Shown: positions 12,531 through 24,832, counted from the first letter of the stretch. The stretch is DNA of 64,000 nt from Amphiduros pacificus (GCA_949316495.1 OX439003.1:40478225-40542224); one strand, 5' to 3'. Numbers and translations: made by a program. Notes: generated by a model from the sequence alone, not told the origin.

Positions 12531-15500
12531 CTTATTAAACTCAGCTTTCCCTTCAGACATTTTTGGTCTTCCTTTTTTCTTCTCATCTGGATTCAAAAGA
12601 TCCTTGATCTTCTTTGCCCGTGGCTTATATTTCCTCTTTGGTACATTCTTTTGGAGATTCTGTTCCTTAAGGACTTCACCTTCATCATAATACTCTGTTT
12701 CTTCCCCAGAATCATACGTGTCCATCTTATTATTAGCAATCACTTTACTATCTTCACCTTCATCTTCCTTTACCTCCCCGGTCTCGTTCGTTTCTACATT
12801 ACTCATTTCCCCTATGTCAGGGTTTTTAGACCCTTTCTTTGCTTTATTTCCTTTGGGACCCCTTCTCATTTGACTCTCCACTCTCATATCTCTTGACACC
12901 TTCTTCATAAGGGGTGTCATCGCTTTTTTGGGCTTTGGTCCAGGTTTCTTCCTTGTTGGGACATTCACTTTTGACAAACCGTTCTCTGTCAGGATAGGAT
13001 CAGCTTGTGGGCCTTTTAACACTTTACCCTTTTTCAGGGCGAGTTGATTCTTGCTGCCATCTACAACGTCTTGTATATCCTTCTTTATATCATTCAATTT
13101 AGAACCTGATGCTTGATACATTTTTTTGGCTTTAAACCTTTCCTTTATCGGAACCATTTGCAAGGATTTGGGTTTCCCAAGTTTTTTATCATGAACATTA
13201 TTTTTACCATGGGGCTTATTCTGTCGGGAGTTATCACATGACAACAATGGTATCTTTCCTGGTTTCTGTTTTATGTTAAGCACTGTTGGTTGTTCTACTT
13301 TGACTGAATCATCGTGATGGTGAATAATGGCACTAGAATGTGATGCATGATCAGGATCGGATTTCACCTTGTCAGGTTTCAAACCGGAGTCTGGTACTTC
13401 ATTTGTCGCACCCCCCTGGGCATTATCAAGCCTGCTTTGATATAACATTTGCTTCTTAGGATGCAAAGCTGCCATGTGGGGACCTTTGGGTTGATACACA
13501 AAAGGGTTTACATTAGCTACAGGAATCTTCTTGGCATGGCTAGGCTCCTCCCTCTGAAAAGGATACAGTCTCATGCCCGTGGGAAGGGAAGTCACATTAT
13601 TTCCTACGTGTTTGGATGGAATGTTGTTATTATGAACCGTACCTAATGTTGAAGTAGAGGTGGTGTCAAGTGGTTTATCATCTTGCTGATGTGGCGCTTT
13701 GGCGTCCTCCTGTACCGAACTGTTTCTGATGTTTCCCTCTGTGTTCACAATGGGGGTTTCTGTGTTCTTGCTTATAACTCCTGTATCATTTGGATGAACG
13801 TAGTCGTCATTAACCTCCACACTACTAGAATTATTAGGCGCTGAAACTTTCAACAATGATGGAACATTGGCCCCCTCAGAGTTTCCTGTCAGAACACTGG
13901 TTTCAGGAGGGGCACCCTGTTTAAAAGCTATCTTTTCCTGCATTGTGAATACACCTCCGGTTGGTCCCTCCTTTGGCGGTGTGCGATTCGTGATAACATC
14001 GGTTCTGGCAGTCTCGGTTTCAGCTGGCAGTGAGCTAGAAGTATTCATACTAGAGTTCAAATTGATGGAAGCATCCATCCAGGGCAGACCACACATCCCT
14101 AACATCATAGCTTTTCCATGCATATTCAATGTTTTAGGCATATTAGAAATACTTTTAAAATCTTTAATTTTTCTTGGGGTAGAAAAACTTGGTATAGTTT
14201 CAGAGGATGATTGTGGTGGGTATGACATCACTGGTGTAGGCTTTGTTGACGTTGACGTCATGACTTGAGTAGCTGAACGTGACGCTTGTGACGTCATGAT
14301 TTGAGTACTTGAGCGTGACGCTTGTGACGTCATAACTTGAGTACTTGAACGTGACATGTGCGGCAAATGAGCACTATTAAAGTGGGCTTTGTGGGTTGGT
14401 GATATCACACTTCCATTGTAACTTTGTGTGATTTGTAATGACCTAGGAGGCTGTATCACCGATGTAGACGAGTTTTCAGATACTCTTCTATTGTCACCCT
14501 GGCCCTGACCAACCTTTGGCACATAAAACGTAGAATTCCTTGCCCCAGCATTAGCAGGTAAATACATGCTGTTATAATAGTTCATTCTAAGTCCATCATT
14601 AGTGGAAGGCCTGGAGGAGTCAGAGTTTGTGGCAGGACTATACTTGTCTGCACCAAGCCTTACTTGAGCCTGTTGGGACTGTGGGTGAGGGTATTGTGGA
14701 TATGTGTACCTAGGGACTTCTCTGTTCACCTGGCGCTGGGACTCGCTGTAAGAGGGTGGTGGAGGGTGTTGACTCTTGTGAGTAGCCACACTGGCACTGA
14801 GCCCTGGACTCTTGATGTTCTTTGCTACTGGAGACTGTGCGGTGGTGTTGTGAGCAGCGATGCCAGATTGAGCTCCATAGTAGGAACTATGGGGAGATAG
14901 AGGGTGGTGGGCGTGGCTCCTGTTGTAACCTTGCAGCTGTGGCTGATGGTGACTGTGGGAAGAAGCTTGTCCCGCTGACCAGGACTGAGGAGTGGACATC
15001 ACTCTGTTGTTAACAGGCTTTGTCTGAGTGTTCTGACTCATGGATGTGCTCGTCATATCCTGTCTTGGCTGTCCCTGAAGCCCGATTGGCCACCTCTGAC
15101 CAAACGGCTGAGCCGGCACACAGGCTGGGTAACTAGACACTGGTGGCTGTAATGGGATCCTAGCCCGGGGAGTGACTGACCTACCAGTAGGTAACCCTCT
15201 ATCCGTTACTCTTCTCGCCTTAACTGGTGGCCTCTGATCATGTGTGACACCCAGCAGAATTACATCATCATCTTTACTGTTCCCGTTTTCAGAACTTTCT
15301 AGTTGAGTTTTTGTAGGCTTTCTGGATAAATCCAAAGGAGCATCTGGATTGAGTGGTTGGTGACATACACTACTCACTGATAGATCTAGTGGCACTTCAT
15401 CAGTTGTCACTGGCCTAGCTGTTGCCGGCGCTGGAGCTAGGGGTAAGGATGGCACTGAAGGTGTCATTGATGTCGAAGGCGTCATAGGCCGCAGCGGGAT

Positions 15501-16067
15501 AGCAGGAATTGCAGGCTTTTGAGGGCGAATAATTGGTGACATACTGTGATGTGGTGACATACTATGATGTGGTGACATACTATGATGTGGTGACATATTG
15601 TGATGTGGTGACATACTGTGATGTGATGAAATACTATGATGTGGTGACATACTGTGATGTGGTGACATGCTATGATGTGGTGACATACTGTGATGTGGTG
15701 ACATGCTATGGGATGGCGATAAACTGTGATGAGATGACATACTGTGATGTGGAGACACAATTTGACGTGGCGATATGGAATGGTGCGGAGATATACTGTG
15801 ATGTGGGGACATGGAAGGCCTTCCTAAAACTGAGGGGCTTCCCACAATGCCATGCGATGCTGCATGTCTACCCATGATGCTCGACTGTGTCACGTGTCGA
15901 TGAGGAGGATACATGGCCATCATGTGCCTTTGATTTGATTGAGGCTGGGTCTTGGCTCCCGTATTGTCCATCCGGGGATTTGAAGGGTTTGGTGTTGCCA
16001 CCTTCTGTTCTGACTGCTTGTGCACGTACATACTCCCACCACTGTGAAATGCAGAAGATGCAAACAT
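12531..16067 (-). CDS. Large internal exon: His/Ser/Pro-rich nuclear protein with PLDLS and AT-hook-like motifs
   Basis: This stretch is 1,179 codons without a stop in AT-rich DNA, far beyond chance. The acceptor reads TATTTTCAG before ATGTTTGC, and the donor reads AATAAG then GTACGT, so the exon is phase 0 at both ends. The frame runs on only a few codons past each splice site. Counting residues from that ATG: a six-residue repeat of the type MSPHHS at about 86-178; PLDLS at 226-230 and 244-248, matching the PxDLS motif bound by CtBP corepressors; DDDVILL at 266-272, resembling a SUMO-interaction motif; a three-fold 12-residue repeat at 572-607; VKVE near 922-925, a SUMO-acceptor-type motif; basic PGPKPKK near 1040; an acidic stretch near 1090-1130; and KKKGRPK at 1163-1169, an AT-hook-type core. 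No folded enzymatic domain is visible. A DNA-binding transcriptional cofactor is likely, but its identity is unknown. Confidence 0.87.
15534..15812 (-). repeat. Coding minisatellite, 18-bp unit encoding MSPHHS
   Basis: About 15-16 tandem 18-bp units lie inside the large exon. Central units are nearly identical (MSPHHS) and edge units are degenerate (ISPRQI, MSSHHS, LSPSHS). Translated on the other strand or in other frames it also stays open, because the period is a multiple of three; those frames are shadows. The repeat makes a His-rich flexible or metal-binding-prone segment. Length variation between individuals is expected. Confidence 0.9.
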
Positions 16068-17592
16068 CTGAAAATACAGAAGACACCCATCACTCATCCG
16101 GACATTAATAAACCTTTGAATTAATATATAGATAAAATATTAAATTAACCAACCCTTAAAATGATCAACTGATATTTATTTATATACATTTTTTTAGTTC
16201 ATTTTTCTGTGAGTGTTTAACTCGTTATAATATGTCTATTTATATATCTATTTTTTTTCACGCTCTAATTCTCATTCTACAAATGAGTTGGCAAATACAT
16301 AGAGTGGTATATATTACCTTTGTGTTGATATAATTGTATATCTGAAGTAATAAGCATTGCCCAAATGTGTTCACACACCGAGACTAAGTAAACTTGTCTA
16401 AGTGATTAGTTTTCTCTGCATTTTATGAGAATATGCCATTACTTGTATATTCATTATGTTCATTGAATAACATTCCTTGATGTTACGCAAATGACTCATT
16501 ATGAAAGAAATATGAGATCAGGAGTCTTGTAACAAGGCAATAGTCGAAGCTAAGGTTTTGGCCCAAAGTCAACAGATTTGCCTTAGTATTCCTTGGTATT
16601 TGTTCGGGGTTTTTTCCTCTAACAATGAATATGTCCTCATCCGATCGTTCACCAAATACTGTGAATCATACATATTACATAAACACCGACACCTAGCACA
16701 CTTAACAATGCACATCACCTGTTTAAACAACACATTGGTGCTGTACACTTTGCCCAATTCTACAAAACCAATCCATTAATACGTACTTAACGTATCTTTC
16801 CAATATCACCATTCTGACGAAATCCGTATAGTACATTTTCAATTTCAATTACCGCTTAATCTGGTAATGTAACTCAATACAGCGAATGAGAATTAATATT
16901 AACATTAGTTTTAATATCATATTCTATTTTCAATTTATTTTGTAGAATTTATATCAGGACACTAATATCAAGAGTTGTTGATGAGTCAGTGCCATTTAAA
17001 TGTGTCTTTGTTTTGTTAAATGTGATTTGTTTAAAAGTCATTGTTAAGAGGTTCCGGTACCTTGTGACGGAATGATTCCTGTCGTTTGTTCAGCATTAAT
17101 AACTGAATATTGTAAAAAAAAAATAGTATTAATACCTGAATCTTGATGAAAATGTAGAACTGACAGGCAAATAAAAAACAACAAAAAACAACTGAATAAT
17201 TTAGAACGTAATTACTCAATCATTCATAATAATGGCTTATATCTATAAAATATGTCAAACAATTTACGCTGTTTAAATATGTATGATTTAATATACATAT
17301 ATAAATGTTCACATATCCAGTGGCGTCAGTTTTACGTCAGCTTCTGTAATTGACGCTGAAGGCAGTCCTCGTTCAGGCAGCATAAACCTCACATAAATAC
17401 TCTCTGCCCAGGACAAGGAGGCCCATCAACTACCCGCTCTCTATAATAAAATGTCTATGTCTGCAACGATGTCAGATTGAAAACATAATTGTATGACAGG
17501 TGATCGTTGTTTTTAAAGACTTGAAATTTAATTTGATCCCTTTAGGAGGCGCAATGCAATTGCTATACATCATCTTGTCAATGTGGCGCACG

Positions 17593-17880
17593 GCTATAAA
17601 TGATGCCGATACTATAAATGATGCCGATACTACAAATGATGCCGATACTACAAATGATGCCGATACTATAAATGATGCCGATACTATAAATGATGCCGAT
17701 ACTATAAATGATGCCGTTACTATAAATGATGCCGATACTATAAATGATGCCGATACTATAAATGATGCCGATACTATAAATGATGCCGATACTATAAATG
17801 ATGCCGATACTATAAATGATGCCGATACTATAAATGATGCCGATACTATAAATGATGCCGATACTATAAATGATGCCGAT
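17593..17880. repeat. 18-bp minisatellite, 16 units
   Basis: Sixteen tandem copies of an 18-bp unit of the form ACTATAAATGATGCCGAT, with the first unit GCT-initial and three point variants (two ACAAAT, one GCCGTT). The period is divisible by three, so both strands stay open (TINDAD on plus, FIVSAS on minus), but the flanks show no coding character and I treat this as non-coding intronic repeat. Confidence 0.93.
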
Positions 17881-18699
17881 ATTATGATGCCGATAGGAAG
17901 AAATAAATCAACGGCAATCCAATTGAGAAATATCCTTTTTGTATATTTAGCGCTTCGGTAGTTCAAGGTTTCTTTCAGATTAGTCCGAGATCAAACGTAT
18001 TTAAGCGGCGGAAGTCTTTTTTCTAAGTTCATTGATGATTTTGTTATTCCTAATCATATCATTGAACATTTGTATTAGCGCGAGTAACAGAGGAATAGTC
18101 ATAAATCTAATCATAAGTATTAATCATGTAAATCTTCCAGAACGTTTTTTATAAATCTAAATGTTACACAATGATTTGCACTTTGTCAATTTCGACTGGT
18201 TACGTCATCGTGCGGACAAAGACGCTTTTTATAGAAAGTTGTAAACAAAACTTAATCTGAATAAATTAAAAATCTAATTGTTTTATCCTTAATGTCATTA
18301 GATATTATTGGAATCAAATAAGAATAAACTACCTGAAAACAATTGAGCTGTCATTAGTTATTGATTAGGGTTATAGGGGAATTGATTATTTTCCGATTCA
18401 AATAAATCTAATGTTTTTTGTTTGTTTTTTTTTCTCTCTCTCTTTTGTCGTATCATAATTCATATGTCAACATTAAAGGTCACACTGAAAAGTAATACGT
18501 GTTTTACAACGATGTCTTGTGGATCTGAGGTCATTTTAAAAGACAAAATTAGAGACAGGTAAAAAGGTCTGTTGAAGGTTCAGTTTAAAATTATCGTCTT
18601 TTCACTTCCCACGGCGCCAAAGGGGGAATATGTGATGTTGTCTCATAGCAGTTAAAACAAATGTTTATATCTTCATCTTCATCTGAGACACTCGTGGGT

Positions 18700-19620
18700 G
18701 ATTGACGCGGGAAAATACTTGTGTGGAGAGAATTACGTTTGGATAGAACACACAGCAGTAAAACGATGCGGTGTCGGCAGGCAATCCCCGGAGCCGATCA
18801 GACAAAAGCCAGTGTATAGAGATGACTGCAAAAACCTCATCCCTGTTACTTAAACCTACCTCTTATCTCGTGGATATCATCGGCGGACCTGATGTTAAGA
18901 ACCCGCCGCACCGTAGGCGAGTTGTAGAGATATCAATAGCAATATACAGAAGAGACAGATACTCTTGTGTGAGTGTGTGTGTGTGTTTTGGTATCATTCC
19001 ATGGCTGGTATTTAGGCTGGAAGCGAGTGTGACTGAGTTATAAGAGGCTTGTGAATGAATATATAGAACGTGATGGCGAACAGTAGGCCGACTGCCAGTG
19101 ACTATAGTACCTCGTGTCTGTCCGAGCAGCCGGCTCCCCGCGTGCCCCAGCCAGTCTGCCACGTCCTCCCGCACGCAGCGCCACCGCCGCCGTCCGCCCG
19201 CCCGCCCGCCAGCCAGCAAGCAGCCGCACACAACAGCAGCAGCCGCAGCTACATTCACGGCTCTCTCACCACCTCTCTCTCTCTTCGCTCTCTCTCTATC
19301 TATCTCTCCCCCCTCTTTCTCTCTAGCAAACCGTGTCTCTCTCCAGGCAGATCAGATCAATTTCTCCACAACCCAGGCACTAGCGAGAAACCCGGCCTGA
19401 CTGTGAAGCAGACATGAACGTGGCACCGCCCCAGACTTTACAGTCGTGAGAAAGATATTGTGATGGTGCACACCGACTCGTTTCACAAGTGCAGCACACA
19501 AAGGAGGAAATCGCTTCTCTAAAGCTTTAAACCCTCTTTGCTTTCTACACGGATTTAAAATTATTACCGTACCACTCCCACACTTTTGCGCGTTAATAAC
19601 GTTTTCTCTTTTTTTTTTGT
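18700..19620. promoter_or_regulatory. CpG-rich block, candidate internal promoter
   Basis: This is the GC- and CpG-richest stretch of the window, centred on 19100-19260, in an otherwise AT-rich region. It is followed by a (CT)-rich run at 19260-19325. In the minus direction it ends with AAGAG followed by GTAGGT (exon end at 18860), a good donor about 2.8 kb upstream of the large exon. All frames near that donor contain stops, so any exon here would be 5' untranslated. Splicing to 16067 would place the ATG at the exon start directly in use, with G at -3. I infer an alternative promoter. A bidirectional promoter or plus-strand transcript is also possible. The GC-rich frames translating to Ala/Arg/Pro runs are not convincing proteins. 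Confidence 0.45.
18860..19250 (-). other. Candidate non-coding alternative first exon
   Basis: The interval is bounded on its 3' side by a near-consensus donor (GTAGGTTT) and lies within the CpG-rich block. Its 5' end is arbitrary because no transcription start can be read from sequence. A short upstream reading frame (ATG, four codons, stop) ends five bases before the donor's last exon base. The inference is that it splices to the 12531-16067 exon and gives a form lacking the 38.6-kb exon. No transcript evidence is available here. Confidence 0.28.
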
Positions 19621-19969
19621 GGTGCACTCTACATATAGGTTATGTCAATGCGCACCGATGCAGCCAGGCGATACCGATACTCTTGATAAGGACGAGGAAA
19701 ATTTTCCCCTATCAGTGCCCGGATTATAGGTTAGGCCATCCTATCGCATTGTTTTATTATTGAAGTAGATAATGCCGCTCTGAGTGAAAGCTCAGCTCTA
19801 TCACCTGACCCGACCGGATATCACCACTCTTCGTTTGCAAATCGTATCTCAGAAAAAAAAGAGTTGCGCATAATATGGATTTTGCAAAAAGAGTCACGTG
19901 CATATGGATGCCTTCATATATACTTTGTTGAAGCCACTCGTCTTTCCAAATGTCAACAGGTCACATAAC

Positions 19970-20880
19970 ATGCAAGGCCTTCATTAAATGGCAAAACGAG
20001 GCACGTGCTCAGCATTCGCTAAATATGTCACATGTATTGCACCAAATATAATATCATATGTCACATGCAATGCATTCACTGATCTGCTCTACTTGTCACA
20101 TGCAATATATTTACTTAATATCTCAGATGTATCTCATCCAAATATTATGTTGGATGCACTGTATTCACTAAATATCTCAGATATAACACATTCACTAAAT
20201 ATGCCACATTTACTAAATATCTAATATGCAAAGTTTTCACTGATATCTCAGATGCAATGCATTCACTTAAAGTGTGATATACAATCTATTCACCTAATAT
20301 CACATGTAACATATTCACTAAAGATCTTACATGTGACACATTCACCTAATATGTCAATGTGACACATTTACCTAATATGTCAATGTGACACATTCACCTG
20401 ATATGTCACATGTGACACATTCACCTAATATGTCAATGTGACACATTCACCTGATGTCACATGTGACACATTCACCTAATATGTCAATGTGACACATTCA
20501 CCTGATATGTCACATGTGACACATTCACCTGATATGTCACATGTGACACATTCACCTAATATGTCAATGTGACACATTCACCTAATATGTCACATGTGAC
20601 ACATTCACCTATTATGTCAATGTGACACATTCACCTAATCTATCACATGTAACACATTCACTATCTCATACGTGACTTGCGATGTATTCACTGATTCACT
20701 TTACTTGTCTTATGCAGTGTATTCAATACACAGTCAATGTGTGTATGCAAACGCAGTGTATCTTCTGACCATCTCAGATTCAACGTATTCACTTAATTTG
20801 TCACATGTAACATGATCATAAAATATCTTAATGTATTCTCTAAATGTCATATGTAATGCAGTCACAAAAATAGCGCTTAG
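19970..20880. repeat. Diverging 26/27-bp satellite with palindromic core
   Basis: The regular core, about 20337-20645, holds 12 copies of CACATTCACCTAATATGTCA-type units followed by ATGTGA or CATGTGA. The units containing TGTCACATGTGACA carry a perfect 14-bp palindrome and alternate with units where it is shortened to TGTCAATGTGACA. Flanking sequence to about 19970 and to 20880 contains decayed versions with irregular spacing (CACATGTAA, ATTCACT, TATCTCAGAT), indicating an old array whose centre was re-amplified. Confidence 0.85.
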
Positions 20881-23279
20881 AATACAGGTTTATTCTATGT
20901 CAAGCACACTTCTTGAAATAATGTGCTTAACTAAAAGAATTAATCATGATCAACACGATCTTTTTACACGCTAGACCAGGAGCCTTTACATATTAGTCAC
21001 ATAAACCGTCAGCCCAAATGGCAATAAAAGTGTATGGTGCTCAAATGTTTTACGACAACTAAGTCGAGACGGTCTGGTTCTTATATTCTCAGTGACAAAT
21101 GACCCACATATTTTGGCTATACATTGAATTCATGGTACATGAATTTGTAGCTGAACTGTTTAACCAGTTGTCCTTGTAAATCTCTGACCGGATGGATTGC
21201 CATGTTAAGGATCTGAGACATGACAATTCAGTGAAGCAGCACTATATCTGCTACAAGTAGGTCTCATCATGAAATAACTAAAATAATGTTGAAAGTGATG
21301 AACCCCTAAACAGACAAAATCTTGTCTGTCGTAATTTTACAAAATAAATCTTTACTGCAACCAAATTATCAGCATTGTATTTTCACAACTTTTGATTTGG
21401 AAAGATTTCTTGCCAATGTGTAAAATCGGCCTTTTTGGTCATAACAGTGGTTATGGTCGTCAATTACAGAAACGTACAAACTAATCGTTTTCAACCCGTG
21501 AAATATGCATAAACGGATATGTTGGTTCGTCCAGCACAGCGAGGGCCTGGTCACATACAGTGCCTGGTTCTGGGGCGTGTGCAACTTACAACACAATGCC
21601 CGTTCCACATAATACGTTTGTCATAATTGCGTCACGATTAAAACGCATAATGTACGTTATGCAATCACAATAAATAACACGGCGTAAGTTGATACGTTTG
21701 TTATATAAGACATGGGTAATAGTGTTCCGCCTATTTTCCTGATTAAATAAATATTAAGTATTTAAAGAACATACGATTGATTGCACCTGTAAAGAAGTAT
21801 TTTTTTTTCAAATTGAGTGTTGAATAAAACAATAATTATTGTAAAATTCAATGGAATTTGTAACCCCTATTTTCAATAAAATACAATATTCAATCCTCCT
21901 CTACAACAAATGGTCTGTCCCCGGAGTATAATCCTGTCTGAATATGGTGATAAGAGATACTGTATACTTTGGTCTTTGAAGCTGATTATTCTGTACATAT
22001 TTTCCCCCAAACAACATTTGTAAGGACAGTGTTATATCAATATATGAATCGTTTATATATCACAATTTGCTATAAAAATAGAGGCTCAGGGCGTCGAACT
22101 ATCATCAGATTCGATTAAGGTGGAGCTTTGGCATTCTAAATGTCATCTAAAATTATAGTATTGTAGTACTTAAATCCATGTCTTTTGTGTTCATATATAT
22201 AAGATATACGTGCATTAGTTTTCCTCCCCTACCGATTTAAGGTTCAAATCAATAGCACGACAGAGGCTGGAAAAAGTATGGACTGCTCAAATGTACTTTT
22301 TGGAAGTATATACCCAATTAAAGAGTGATTCATGGAAAGGAATAACACCTGCCAATAATTAAATATAAGTAGGTAAGATATGGCCGGCCTCACATAACTC
22401 ACATAACAGATGCATAGATCTAAGTGGAAATGCAAGTAAATAAATAAATCATTGATGTAATTTTAATGATAACACTATTCATAACCTGGTTAGCAAAATT
22501 ATGCCAGTGACACTGACAAAACGGTTCAAGTTTGAAACATAACAGGATTCAAATTCCGTGATTCTGACTACAACATTTTCTTTCAAAATTATGGAAGGGG
22601 TACAATTAGGTTTGACAAGCAGACTTTACTTTATGTGTAAATATATGAAACAATGTATAAATGAGCAGGTTTTCATGGTTTACTCTTAATAGATGTATCC
22701 ATGAAGGCCTTCTCACCACACAGGTGCTTAATGTATATCCCATCTGTTACATTGGTTCATCCCACACGATCATTGATCAGCTCAGACAAAATACTGCACA
22801 AATACAAAGCACAACACCACACTAATGCAATAATGAGTACACAGAAACAAACAGGTTCCAAAACGTCCTGTTAGGCTCAGAGTAAACAAATGTGCACCGA
22901 ATTGACATTAGCAAAAATATTCAAGGTGAAACCTTTCCACAATTACCATGTGCATGCTTTCAGAAGAACTACATTCCATCTTGCCGTCTTTTTGTTTTGC
23001 TGTCGATCTTATTCTGATCAAATACTACGTTTATCTTTTAATGATATTATATAAATTCATATATAGATGTTATTAATATTTTATTTAATGTCAACAGTAA
23101 CCCTGTATCCATGCTTTGTGCAGTAAAACACATAAATAAATAAACTTATCAACAGTAACAGAGACCAAATACATTTTTTTCCAAAAAGTCTTCTTAAATC
23201 AAGGTCTGAACTAAAAGGTAAGAACAATAATATATCGATATGTTCTGATCAAAAAGAATAATATCTAATATAGATGGTC

Positions 23280-23324
23280 ATAACACCTTATATATGGTTA
23301 AACATTAACCATGTAAGGTGTTAT
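23280..23324. repeat. Imperfect hairpin with direct-repeat satellites
   Basis: ATAACACCTTA (23280-23290) pairs with TAAGGTGTTAT (23314-23324), and TGGTTAA pairs with TTAACCA inside it. The arm sequence recurs downstream as ATATATAAGGTGTTATG (near 23402) and in decayed forms near 23437-23485, across an intervening TA/GT microsatellite. Confidence 0.75.
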
Positions 23325-23333
23325 AATAATAAT

Positions 23334-23400
23334 TATATATATATATATACATATATATCTGTGTGTGTGTGGGTGGGGGGTGTTGGTGGGTGTGTGTACC
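23334..23400. repeat. (TA)n then (GT)n/G-rich microsatellite
   Basis: TA run, then TGTGTGTG, then a G-run (GGGTGGGGGG) and more GT. Confidence 0.9.
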
Positions 23401-24619
23401 CATATATAAGGTGTTATGTCTGTACCAAAGGTGTTATATAAGATATTATGCCCATATATAAGGTATTATGCCCTTATATAAAGTATTGTACAGTGGTCAC
23501 GCTGATATCACGCCTTTAAGTCTGTCCAGTCGGCATATTCCGCTCAAGGTTTCCAAAACATGGCGTTTGGCAGACGCCACTCTATTTCCGCTGCCATTTC
23601 ACATCCATGTTCTAACATGGACAAAAATTGATGAAAAAGAGGAGAGAAAAAAAACGGAGATCAGACTGATATTTATAGCAAGTTATTAAAGAAGCTGGTC
23701 TTGGTTCATGGCATATCGGAGATAATAAAAATGAGCCACAATATTGCAAGTCTAGTGCAATAAACGATCTTTTTATATTCTCGAGACTGATCTACATTTC
23801 ATGTCTAATTTATATCTTGAATTTTCGGTTGATAGCAATTTGTTTACTAGTAGAGTGTTTATAAAATATGTATGGCGCCATTTGGGGCAGTGGCAAACTC
23901 GCGAATAATTTACTACTTGCATCCATATTTAAAGCTCCTGTGTTAGTGGGGGCGGGAGGACATATAAATTCATATATTTCTGATGTTGTGGCAGTGGAAT
24001 TGAAACTCACGACCTGTTTACCACACGTACCCACAGTTAAACCTACTGTGTCATTGTGGGCGGGACAACACATCAATGTCCAAATATACACTTTAATATT
24101 TGCTTTTACAAATCTAAACAGCGTGTATTGTCGAATTAGAATTAGATGTTCAGATCCGCGCTGATATGATTGTAAACTCAATATTTGATTTCTGGTTACA
24201 TTGGTTGAGCTTATCACGATATCATTCTATATGTCCAAGATTCCCTAGTCACACTAAGGATGAAACTGACTCAACAATAATGCCTGATAGAAATGGCTAT
24301 TGCTTCCTTATTACATTGTTATTAATACATCTTTATCGATTACCGCACCGGAAGTCCTGTTACAACGACAAGAACCTTCAAAGCAATCCGGTTCTGTTTA
24401 TAGCTTTGTGTCTGTTGCCGCTTGGCCTATCTGACTTCATACTTCAGTCTGATTAGAATATTTTATGTTCGTGGGACATTAATCCTTCTTCAAGTCTTCA
24501 TTGATGTCTGATTATATAACTGCGTTTACACTGACGAACATTTTCAGGTCACATTATATAATACGTTACAAGTACAATATATCTGATTTCAATCTCCCTC
24601 TCTCCTAAATACATAGATT

Positions 24620-24622
<3 letters not shown>

Positions 24623-24714
<92 letters not shown>
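24623..24714. repeat. (TA)n microsatellite
   Basis: About 90 bp of TA with one C interruption. It translates to a meaningless YI repeat. Confidence 0.95.
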
Positions 24715-24724
24715 TGCAGAATTT

Positions 24725-24751
24725 GCAGACACTCCAAATCGACAACCTCTT
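24725..24751. repeat. Dispersed 27-bp identical block between (TA)n tracts, copy 2
   Basis: Exact match to 11424-11450. Here it separates two long TA tracts (24623-24714 and 24758-24799), suggesting a repeat seeded by, or inserted into, TA microsatellite. Confidence 0.75.
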
Positions 24752-24755
24752 GTGC

Positions 24756-24757
<2 letters not shown>

Positions 24758-24832
<75 letters not shown>

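Noticed and set aside
15482-15877. CHHITV / DVVTYC repeat proteins overlapping the large exon
   Set aside because: Other-frame shadows of the coding MSPHHS repeat.
17472-17966. FIVSAS/TINDAD repeat proteins on both strands
   Set aside because: Artefact of an 18-bp minisatellite whose period is a multiple of three; flanks are non-coding.
19070-19417. Ala/Pro/Arg-rich frames in the CpG block
   Set aside because: Three overlapping frames are open on one strand and others on the opposite strand, as expected from GC-rich DNA; no domain or conserved start.
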